This document shows, in pieces, positions 8,208 to 14,403 of a stretch of 15,337 nucleotides of DNA (the stretch's first letter is position 1; each line of letters starts with the position of its first letter). Below the pieces are notes generated by a model. It was not told where the DNA came from and made no database searches. It saw nothing but the letters and a program-made list of their open reading frames with translations. Source of the stretch: Betaproteobacteria bacterium (GTDB lineage Bacteria; Pseudomonadota; Gammaproteobacteria; Burkholderiales; SG8-39); contig DAHVFK010000029.1 of NCBI GenBank assembly GCA_027317055.1, positions 1 through 15,337 on the forward strand, read 5' to 3'. A program made the position numbers and the translations under genes.

Positions 8208-8548
8208 CGGGTGCGCGCGGCCTTCACGAATTCGAGCGAAGCCTGAAACAGGGGCAGATCTTTCTCGTACTCGGCCGCCTCGGCGCGGTCGATCTGGATC
8301 CATTCCCGCGTGCTCGCCATGCCGCCGGGTTGGAACGGGACCACGTTGTCCCTCGAGAACTGCAGCTCGGTCGCCGTGGCGACCGGCAGGCGCAGCCCCA
8401 CGCCCCGGCCGCTGATGCAGGCGAACATCCTGTCATTGACGAAGTAGGCGTCAAGGCTGTTGATCTTTTTCGTGCTGACGCCGGGCAGCTGCAGCAGCAC
8501 TGCGTCGATTTGCGCCTTGCGGCTGGACCCGGGTGAATCCGAATTCAT
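8204..8548 (-). CDS. Small TfoX N-terminal-domain-like protein
   Basis: The protein is 114 aa. The core (AYFVNDRMFACISGRGVGLRLPVATATEL, then VPFQPGGMASTREWIQI) resembles the TfoX/Sxy N-terminal domain, a small alpha/beta fold found alone in many proteobacterial proteins. The usual KMFGG motif near the start is not obvious here (STKKINSLDAYF instead), so the family assignment is moderate. It is cytoplasmic and no catalytic residues are evident. The ATG at 8548 has only a weak AGAGAG upstream. It is divergent from the SDR gene over 61 bp and convergent with the TTC38-like gene, sharing the bases CTAG for both stop codons. A role in competence should not be assumed from the domain name. Confidence 0.72.
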   Translation of the reverse strand: MNSDSPGSSRKAQIDAVLLQLPGVSTKKINSLDAYFVNDRMFACISGRGVGLRLPVATATELQFSRDNVVPFQPGGMASTREWIQIDRAEAAEYEKDLPLFQASLEFVKAARTR

Positions 8549-8609
8549 GCAAGAATCTCTCTAGCTTCGCATCAGCGCGCTATCGTACCGTCAATTCAAG
8601 GAGAAACCC

Positions 8610-9371
8610 ATGTCCAAGACCGTGCTCATTACCGGCGCCGGAAGCGGCTTCGGCCGGCAGACCGCCGTGCAGCTCGCCAAGCGCGGGCACAAGGTGATCG
8701 CCACCGTGGAGACCGACAAGCAGGCCGCCGAGCTTGCGGCCGCGCACCCCGAGCTGACCGTGGCGAAGCTCGATATCACGAATCCGAAAGACGTGGCTAC
8801 GCTCGACCAGTGGGACCTCGACGTGCTCGTCGCCAATGCCGGCATGGGCCAGACCGGGCCCCTGAGCCTCATTCCCATGGAGCGGCTGCGCGCCGTGTTC
8901 GAGGTCAACGTCTTCGGCACCTTCGCCGTCGTGCAGCGCGTGGCGCAGAAAATGCGCAACAAGCGCGCCGGCCGCATCCTGATCGTGTCGTCGATCGGCG
9001 GCGTGCGTGCCGGCGTGGGGTCCGGCCCCTACACCATGACCAAGCACGCGCTGCAGGCCTTGGGAGGTGCGCTGCGCGCCGAGCTCGTGTCGTTCGGGGT
9101 CGACGTCGCGCTCATCAACCCGGGGCCGTTCGCCACCGGCTTCAACGACCGCATGGCGAACAATCCCGGCCCCTGGTTCGACCGCAAGAGCGCCGCACCC
9201 GAGGACGTGGCGGTCATGGACGCGCTGGTGCAGCGCATCACGGTGGGCCAGCTCGACCCGGCCGACGTCGTCAAGCGCTACGTCGAGCTGGTCGAGGCCG
9301 ACAAGACCGAACTCGTGAACTTTATCCCGCCTGACATCATCGAGCGAATGAGCAAGCCCAGGCCGGCCTGA
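8610..9371 (+). CDS. Short-chain dehydrogenase/reductase (classical SDR)
   Basis: The protein is 253 aa, normal for a classical SDR. The cofactor motif TGAGSGFG is at 8-15, NAG at 76-78, the catalytic Ser at about 128 (IVSSIGG) and YTMTK gives Tyr141 and Lys145. PGPFATGF follows the active site. The residue after the second beta strand (VETDK) is acidic, which would favour NAD(H) over NADP(H), though this is a weak hint. The substrate is unknown. An AAGGAG ribosome site lies 7 nt before the ATG. The gene appears to stand alone, with a divergent small gene upstream and about 250 bp of non-coding sequence containing hairpins downstream. Confidence 0.92.
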   Translation: MSKTVLITGAGSGFGRQTAVQLAKRGHKVIATVETDKQAAELAAAHPELTVAKLDITNPKDVATLDQWDLDVLVANAGMGQTGPLSLIPMERLRAVFEVNVFGTFAVVQRVAQKMRNKRAGRILIVSSIGGVRAGVGSGPYTMTKHALQALGGALRAELVSFGVDVALINPGPFATGFNDRMANNPGPWFDRKSAAPEDVAVMDALVQRITVGQLDPADVVKRYVELVEADKTELVNFIPPDIIERMSKPRPA

Positions 9372-9464
9372 GTGCAAGAAATGGATAGAACGCGGGGGGC
9401 TGTCCACTAGTTCCTCGATTGAGCCAGGGATTGTTGCGATACTGGGCACGCAGGCAAACGCAGG

Positions 9465-9485
9465 TCCGGCGCAAAAAGCGCCGGA
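9465..9485. other. Perfect 8-bp hairpin with A5 loop
   Basis: TCCGGCGC-AAAAA-GCGCCGGA forms an 8-bp perfect stem with a five-base loop. It lies in the gene-free stretch 9372-9622 after the SDR gene. No U-tract follows on either strand, so a classical intrinsic terminator is doubtful. It may stabilise the SDR mRNA 3' end or act with the second hairpin at 9531-9559. Confidence 0.55.
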
Positions 9486-9530
9486 TGGGGATGCGACTGA
9501 TCCTCCTCCCGGTCCGCACCCCGATCGATT

Positions 9531-9559
9531 CCCCTGGCGCACCCTGCCTGCGCCAGGGG
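9531..9559 (+). terminator. Strong 11-bp hairpin, possible terminator of the SDR gene
   Basis: CCCCTGGCGCA (9531-9541) and TGCGCCAGGGG (9549-9559) pair perfectly over 11 bp around a 7-base loop. The downstream sequence is CCTTTCCC, with only three Ts, so it is an imperfect intrinsic terminator at best. It lies 160 nt beyond the SDR stop and 64 nt before the GFA gene. The rest of 9372-9622 shows no credible gene. Confidence 0.5.
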
Positions 9560-9622
9560 CCTTTCCCGACATTCCGCTCTGAGGCATAGACTATCCGGCA
9601 TGTTCTTTCCGGGGGGACGTCT

Positions 9623-10069
9623 ATGGACTCCGTTTTGCCGGGTGGCTGTCAATGCGGGGAGGTGCGCTACGAAGTGAGGGGCAAGCCGCTGCGGACCTAC
9701 GCCTGTCATTGTTCGATCTGCCAGAAACAGTCGGGAAGCGCCTTCGGGCTGTCGGCGCAGTTTCCGGGCGGTAGCCTTGACGTCACGCGCGGGCGCCTGG
9801 AGCATTTCGTCCGGGAGGGGAACGGCAGAGGATTCCGCTGCTACTTCTGCCCGATCTGCGGTACGCGAATCTACCATCAGATGTTCACCGAGAAAGGCGA
9901 CCTGCCGCGGATCAACCTGAAATCAGGGACGCTCGACGACCGGAGCTGGTACAAGCCCGGCTGCCACGTGTGGGCCGAGAACGCGCAGCCGTGGGTGAAA
10001 TTTTCGGACGAGGATGTAGTATTCGCGCAGCAACCGAAGCCCGAGGAAATGCCGGTCTTTCATGAGTAG
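9623..10069 (+). CDS. GFA (CENP-V/glutathione-dependent formaldehyde-activating) family zinc protein
   Basis: The protein is 148 aa. Zinc ligands follow the GFA pattern: CQC (C9, C11), CHCSIC (C28, C30, C33) and CPICG (C76, C79). The family phrases GGCQCGEVRYEV and HCSICQKQSGSAFG are both present. GFA proteins bind zinc and some bind glutathione, but a formaldehyde-activating activity is not general. It is cytoplasmic. A G-rich ribosome site (9611-9616) lies 6 nt before the ATG. The last 8 nt overlap the start of the monooxygenase gene, so the pair is coexpressed. The context suggests a role beside the Baeyer-Villiger enzyme, perhaps handling an aldehyde or thiol adduct; this is inference. 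Confidence 0.9.
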   Translation: MDSVLPGGCQCGEVRYEVRGKPLRTYACHCSICQKQSGSAFGLSAQFPGGSLDVTRGRLEHFVREGNGRGFRCYFCPICGTRIYHQMFTEKGDLPRINLKSGTLDDRSWYKPGCHVWAENAQPWVKFSDEDVVFAQQPKPEEMPVFHE

Positions 10070-11552
10070 CGAGAACGGAGCGAGACCGACGACCGAGCAC
10101 TTCGACGTGCTGATCGCCGGTGCGGGAATCTCCGGCATCGGCGGGGCCTACCACCTGACCAAGCAATGCCCTGGCAGGCGCTTCGTCGCGCTCGAGGCGC
10201 AGGACGGCTTCGGCGGCACCTGGCGCACGCACCGCTTTCCGGGAATCCGCTCCGACAGCGACCTGCACACCTTCGGCTACCGCTTCAAGCCCTGGAGCGG
10301 CGCGCCGATTGCGACGGCCGAAAAGATTCTCGCGTACATGGGCGAAGTGATCGAGGAGAACGGCCTCGCGCGCCACATTCGCTACCGTCATCGGATCGTG
10401 TCCGCTAGCTGGTCGGGCGAGCACAAACGCTGGACGATCGAGGCCGATCGCGGCGACAGCGGAGAGCGCGCGCGCTTTACGGCGAAGTTCCTCTGGATGT
10501 GCCAGGGCTACTACCGCCATGCGGAGGGCTATACGCCACAATGGCCCGGCATGGCCGCTTTTTGCGGCCGCATCGTGCACCCGCAGACCTGGCCCGAGGA
10601 TCTCGACGTCTCGGGCAAGCGCGTGGTGGTGATCGGCTCGGGCGCGACCGCGGCGACGCTGGTGCCGGCGCTTGCCGGCAAGTGCGCGCAGCTGACGATG
10701 CTGCAGCGCTCGCCGACCTTCTACATCACCGGCCGCAACGCGATCGAGCTCGCCGAGACGCTGCGGGAGCTGAAGGTTCCCGAGGAATGGGTGCACGAGA
10801 TCGTGCGGCGCAAGATCCTCAAGGACCAGGCGGTCTTCACGCAGCGCGCCCGGCACGAACCGGAGAAGGTCAAGCAGGAGCTGCTCGCCGGCGTGCGCAA
10901 GTACCTGGGCGAGGACTTCGACCTCGACAAACACTTCACCCCGCGCTACCGACCGTGGCGGCAGCGCATCGCGTTCATTCCGGACGGCGACCTGTTCTGC
11001 GCCATCCGCGACGGCAAAGCGTCGGTTGTCACAGACGAGATCGACTGCTTCACCGAGAGCGGCATCCGACTCAAGTCGGGCGCCGCGCTCGAGGCCGACG
11101 TGATCGTCACCGCCACCGGCTTCAAGCTCAACGTGCTGGGCGACATCGCATTCGCGATCGACGGCAAGCCGCTGCGCTTTGGCGAAAGCGTCACCTACCA
11201 CGGGGCAATGTTCACCGGCGTGCCCAACATGGCGTGGGTGTTCGGCTACTTCCGCGCCAGCTGGACCCTGCGCACCGACCTGATCGCGGACTTCGTCTGC
11301 CGGCTGCTCAAGCACATGGACACTCGCGGCGCGGGCGTCGTGGTGCCGGCGCTGCGGCCCGAGGACCGCGGCATGCCGCTTTCGCCGTGGGTCGACGTCG
11401 AGAACTTCAACCCCGGCTACGTCATGCGCGGGGTCGATCTGCTGCCCAGACAGGGCGACCGCATGCCCTGGCGCCACACCCAGGACTACTGGAGCGACAA
11501 GGACGACCTGCCGGCGGCCGACCTCGAGGACGGCGCGCTGGTCTACGGCTGA
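10062..11552 (+). CDS. Flavin-containing Baeyer-Villiger-type monooxygenase (EthA-like)
   Basis: The protein is 496 aa. The FAD Rossmann motif is GAGISGIG (20-27), then GGTW (51-54) and FPGIRSDSDLHTFGYRF (59-75), very like mycobacterial EthA. The Baeyer-Villiger fingerprint F-x-G-x3-H-x3-W-P is intact as FCGRIVHPQTWP (167-178). The NADPH Rossmann motif is GSGATAAT (192-199), followed by MLQRSPTFYI. The C-terminus (ASWTLRTDLIADFVCRLLKHMD, PGYVMRG) also matches the EthA group. Such enzymes insert oxygen next to ketones or oxidise sulfur or nitrogen centres using NADPH and O2. The substrate is not readable. The ATG at 10062 lies within the end of the GFA gene (8-nt overlap). It is followed by a 97-nt spacer before the creatininase fusion gene. 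Confidence 0.92.
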   Translation: MSSENGARPTTEHFDVLIAGAGISGIGGAYHLTKQCPGRRFVALEAQDGFGGTWRTHRFPGIRSDSDLHTFGYRFKPWSGAPIATAEKILAYMGEVIEENGLARHIRYRHRIVSASWSGEHKRWTIEADRGDSGERARFTAKFLWMCQGYYRHAEGYTPQWPGMAAFCGRIVHPQTWPEDLDVSGKRVVVIGSGATAATLVPALAGKCAQLTMLQRSPTFYITGRNAIELAETLRELKVPEEWVHEIVRRKILKDQAVFTQRARHEPEKVKQELLAGVRKYLGEDFDLDKHFTPRYRPWRQRIAFIPDGDLFCAIRDGKASVVTDEIDCFTESGIRLKSGAALEADVIVTATGFKLNVLGDIAFAIDGKPLRFGESVTYHGAMFTGVPNMAWVFGYFRASWTLRTDLIADFVCRLLKHMDTRGAGVVVPALRPEDRGMPLSPWVDVENFNPGYVMRGVDLLPRQGDRMPWRHTQDYWSDKDDLPAADLEDGALVYG

Positions 11553-11605
11553 CGCTCCAATCGGGGCCGAGCGCGGCAACTAGTTCCTGCGGCGCGGGGC
11601 GAATC

Positions 11606-11624
11606 ATGCAGTACAGTGACTGCC
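11606..11624 (+). promoter_or_regulatory. Third BoxR-operator-like element, upstream of the creatininase-propeller gene
   Basis: ATGCAGTACAGTGACTGCC matches ATGCAATATAGTGACTGTC at 1544-1562 in 16 of 19 positions, all three differences being transitions. It contains TGCA-N6-TGAC and a perfect dyad GCAGT-N6-ACTGC (11608-11623). TACAGT (11612-11617) occupies the place of the -10 in the flavodoxin promoter, but no -35 is seen 16-18 bp upstream. The shared sequence suggests the same regulator; a coding explanation is given under the overlapping leader ORF. Confidence 0.45.
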
Positions 11625-11659
11625 GCTTGATTCTCCGCGAGTGTTGTGCATGCGCCTGA
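11606..11659 (+). other. Possible 17-aa Cys-rich leader ORF (MQYSDCRLILRECCACA)
   Basis: The ATG at 11606 opens a 17-codon frame ending TGA at 11657-11659, overlapping the first codons of the downstream exported protein. Four of 17 residues are Cys (C6, C13, C14, C16), a make-up seen in cysteine-sensing leader peptides. No strong ribosome site precedes it; a G-rich stretch at 11596-11599 is weak. All three differences from the element at 1544 fall at synonymous third positions of MQYSDC. It could still be chance. Confidence 0.22.
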
Positions 11660-13542
11660 CCGCCCGATCGTTGCTTTTTTCCATTCTTGCGTTGGTTGCG
11701 TCTGCCGCGCTCGCCCAGGCGCCTCGCAGCGTTCTTCTCGATGAGCTGACCTGGACCGAGGTGCGCGATGCGGTCCGCGCCGGAACGACCACGGTCATCA
11801 TTCCGATCGGCGGCACCGAGCAGAGCGGCCCCGACGTCGCCCTCGGCAAGCACAATGCGCGGGTGAAAGTGCTGGCCCGGCGCATAGCCGAATCGCTCGG
11901 CGACGCGCTGGTCGCGCCGGTCGTGGCCTACGTGCCGGAAGGTAACCTGGCGCCACCGAGCTCGCACATGCGCTTTCCAGGCACGATCACGGTGCCCCGC
12001 GCTGCGTTCGTCGCGACGCTGGAATCAGCGGCGCGGAGCCTCGAGATCCACGGCTTCAGGAACGTCGTGTTCCTCGGCGATCACGGCGGCTACCAGCGCG
12101 ATCTCATGCGGGTCGCCGCGCGCCTGAACGCCGCATGGGCGCACAGCGGCGCGCGCGCCTTCGCACCGCCGGAGTACTACGCTGCGAGCTCGCGGGGCTA
12201 TGCGGCTATCCTGCGTGCGCGCGGCTATTCGGACGAAGAGATCGGCACGCACGCGGGGCTCGCCGACACGTCGCTGCTACTGGCGGTGGCGCCGGAGATG
12301 GTGCGGCTCGAACGGCTGCGCGGCGGCCCGAAGCCCGGCCCGACCGAGGGCGTGTACGGCGGCGACCCCCGCCGCGCCAGCGCCGAGCTCGGGCGGCTCG
12401 GCGTGGAGCAGATCGTCGCCAGCACCGTTGCGGCGCTCAGGCGGGACATGGCGGCGCAGGCGGCGCCGACCGTTCCCGGCATGCCGCCGGTGGTCGATCC
12501 CGCGAATCTGTACAGCGAAACGGGCGCGGGGCGCCTCAGCCCGGCCGCCAGAAAGGCGCTGCCGCGCGTGTACGTACCGGATTTGCGCTCGAGCGACGTA
12601 TACGTCATCGACCCGACCAGCTACAAGGTGGTGGACCGCTTCATGGTCGGCATGGGACCCCAGCACGTGGTGCCTGCGTGGGATCTCAAAACGCTGTGGG
12701 TGACCAACAATGCGAGCCGGAGCCCAGAGGGCAGCCTGACCCCGATCGATCCGATGACCGGGAAGCCGGGCCCGGCGATCGCCGTTGACGACCCTTACAA
12801 CATGTACTTCACCGCCGACGGCAGGGAGGCGATCGTCGTCGCCGAAGCGTTCGCGCGCCTCGACTTCCGTGACCCGCACACGATGGCGCTGCATTCGCGC
12901 CTCCAGGCGCCGGAATGTAAGGGCATCAACCACGGCGATTTCTCGATCGATGGCCGCTACGCGATCTTCACCTGCGAGTTCGGCGGCGGGCGCCTGGCGA
13001 AGATCGACATGGTAAAGCGCAGGGTCGCGGGCTACCTGCGGCTAGGCGAGAACGCGATGCCGCAGGACGTCCGCGTCTCGCCCGACGGCAAGCTTTTCTA
13101 CGTCGCGGACATGGCGGCGGGCGGCGTGCATTTGATCGACGGCGACCGGTTCGAGAAGGTCGGCTTCATCGCCACCGGCGTGGGCCCGCACGGTCTTTAT
13201 CCGAGCCGCGACGGAACGAAGCTGTACGTCGCCAACCGCGGCTCCCCCAACATGCACGAAGCAAGGCCGCACGGCCCCGGGAGCATCTCGGTGATCGATT
13301 TCGCGACGCGCAAGGTCGTGGCCGACTGGCCGATCCCGGGCGGCGGCAGCCCCGACATGGGCAACGTCAGCGCCGACGGGAAGACGCTGTGGCTGTCCGG
13401 TCGCTTCGACGACGTGGTCTACGCGATCGACACCGCGACCGGCGCGGTGAAGTCGATTCCGGTCGGCAAGGAGCCGCACGGGCTCACGGTGTGGCCGCAG
13501 CCAGGACGGTACTCACTCGGGCACACCGGAAACATGCGCTGA
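11650..13542 (+). CDS. Exported creatininase-domain / YVTN beta-propeller fusion protein
   Basis: The protein is 630 aa from the ATG at 11650. Residues 1-24 are a signal peptide (MRLTARSLLFSILALVASAALAQA), so the product is periplasmic or secreted. Residues about 30-265 are creatininase-like: IPIGGTEQSGP (51-61), GKHN (66-69), SSHMRFPGT (104-112), GDHGG (143-147) and HAGLADTS (201-208). Where the classical enzyme has EqHGPH, this one has EQSGPD, so a usual metal-binding His is replaced. After a Pro-rich linker, residues about 305-630 are a YVTN/YncE-type beta-propeller (RVYVPDLRSSDVYVIDP, VSPDGKLFYVAD, SRDGTKLYVANRG, PVGKEPHGLTVWP, ending GHTGNMR). A GTG at 11641 is an alternative start. The ribosome site is weak. 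It is probably an amidohydrolase or binding protein of unknown substrate; no frameshift is seen. Confidence 0.85.
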   Translation: MRLTARSLLFSILALVASAALAQAPRSVLLDELTWTEVRDAVRAGTTTVIIPIGGTEQSGPDVALGKHNARVKVLARRIAESLGDALVAPVVAYVPEGNLAPPSSHMRFPGTITVPRAAFVATLESAARSLEIHGFRNVVFLGDHGGYQRDLMRVAARLNAAWAHSGARAFAPPEYYAASSRGYAAILRARGYSDEEIGTHAGLADTSLLLAVAPEMVRLERLRGGPKPGPTEGVYGGDPRRASAELGRLGVEQIVASTVAALRRDMAAQAAPTVPGMPPVVDPANLYSETGAGRLSPAARKALPRVYVPDLRSSDVYVIDPTSYKVVDRFMVGMGPQHVVPAWDLKTLWVTNNASRSPEGSLTPIDPMTGKPGPAIAVDDPYNMYFTADGREAIVVAEAFARLDFRDPHTMALHSRLQAPECKGINHGDFSIDGRYAIFTCEFGGGRLAKIDMVKRRVAGYLRLGENAMPQDVRVSPDGKLFYVADMAAGGVHLIDGDRFEKVGFIATGVGPHGLYPSRDGTKLYVANRGSPNMHEARPHGPGSISVIDFATRKVVADWPIPGGGSPDMGNVSADGKTLWLSGRFDDVVYAIDTATGAVKSIPVGKEPHGLTVWPQPGRYSLGHTGNMR

Positions 13543-13576
13543 CCGAAGGCCGCGCCGCCGCGCAAGATCGGATGCA

Positions 13577-13601
13577 GGGGGCAGGCTATCTACTGTCCCC
13601 C
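13577..13601. other. Weak hairpin between the creatininase fusion and the dienelactone hydrolase
   Basis: GGGGGCAG and CTGTCCCCC can pair over 8 bp with one bulged T around the loop GCTATCTA. It lies 35 nt after the fusion-gene stop. No T-run follows, so termination is uncertain. Confidence 0.35.
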
Positions 13602-13675
13602 GAGGTGTGCCAAGATGGTGCGCGAGCGGGCCGTTCAGCGTGGCGGTCATGACGCGCCAAGAGGAGGCGAAAGCG

Positions 13676-14368
13676 ATGGGTAAAACGATCAGCTTCAAGC
13701 GGCCGGACGGACAGAGCGTTAACGGCTATCTTGCCGAGCCGGCGAAAGGGGCGAGCGCGCCGGGCATGGTGGTGATCCAGGAGTGGTGGGGCCTGAACGA
13801 TCAGATCAGCGGCGTCGCTGACAAGCTGGCTGCGGCTGGATACCGGGCGCTGGTGCCGGACCTGTACCGCGGTAAGGTCGCGCTCGAGGCAAACGAAGCC
13901 GAGCATCTGATGACCAATCTCAACTTCGGCGATGCGGCCGGCCAGGACGTGCGCGGTGCGGTCCAATATCTCAAGGCGTCGGGCAGTGCCAAGGTCGGCG
14001 TCACCGGGTTCTGCATGGGCGGGGCGCTCACGCTGCTGGCGGCGGTGAACGTCCCCGAGGCGGACGCCGCCGTGGTCTGGTACGGCTATCCGCCGCTCGA
14101 ATACGTCGATGCATCCAAGATCAAGGTCCCGCTCATGGCGCACTGGGCGAAGGGCGACGTGCCGTTCCCGATCGCCAAGGTCGACGAGCTGGAAAAGAAG
14201 CTGCGCGCGGCGAAGTTGAGATTCGAGTTCCACCGCTACGACGCGAAGCACGCCTTCGCCAATGAAACCGCGGATTCGAAAAACCTGCCGATCATCAAGT
14301 ACGATCCCGCGGCGGCGAAGCTCGCGTGGAGCCGGACGGTGGAGTTTCTCGGCAAGCACCTCAAGTAG
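13676..14368 (+). CDS. Dienelactone hydrolase family protein
   Basis: The protein is 230 aa, close to the usual 236. The alpha/beta-hydrolase triad is present: Cys113 in GVTGFCMGG, Asp161 in AKGDVPFP and His192 in KHAFAN. The spacings (48 and 31 residues) equal those of the Pseudomonas enzyme (C123, D171, H202). E36 in QEWWG matches the Glu that controls the nucleophile. Such cytoplasmic enzymes hydrolyse dienelactones in chloroaromatic breakdown, but many homologues act on other small esters or lactones. I chose the ATG at 13676 because GGAGG (13663-13667) lies 8 nt upstream and MGKTISFKRPDG fits the fold; starts at 13607 or 13649 add unrelated residues. No other ortho-cleavage genes are in view. 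The next gene begins 35 nt downstream. Confidence 0.92.
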   Translation: MGKTISFKRPDGQSVNGYLAEPAKGASAPGMVVIQEWWGLNDQISGVADKLAAAGYRALVPDLYRGKVALEANEAEHLMTNLNFGDAAGQDVRGAVQYLKASGSAKVGVTGFCMGGALTLLAAVNVPEADAAVVWYGYPPLEYVDASKIKVPLMAHWAKGDVPFPIAKVDELEKKLRAAKLRFEFHRYDAKHAFANETADSKNLPIIKYDPAAAKLAWSRTVEFLGKHLK

Positions 14369-14403
14369 CTTCGGGCTTTCAGTATCGTGTACGACGATGG
14401 CCG

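Noticed and set aside
9406..9415. 10-mer ACTAGTTCCT repeated at 11579-11588, both intergenic
   Set aside because: 10-mer repeats are expected by chance in 15 kb, and the flanks do not match. There is no sign of an attachment site or mobile element.
9912..11579. 555-codon open frame on the minus strand
   Set aside because: It is antisense to the GFA and monooxygenase genes, which have full motif sets. The translation resembles no protein family.
13607..13675. Longer start for the dienelactone hydrolase
   Set aside because: The extra residues do not belong to the fold. The ATG at 13676 has a good ribosome site and gives the usual family length.
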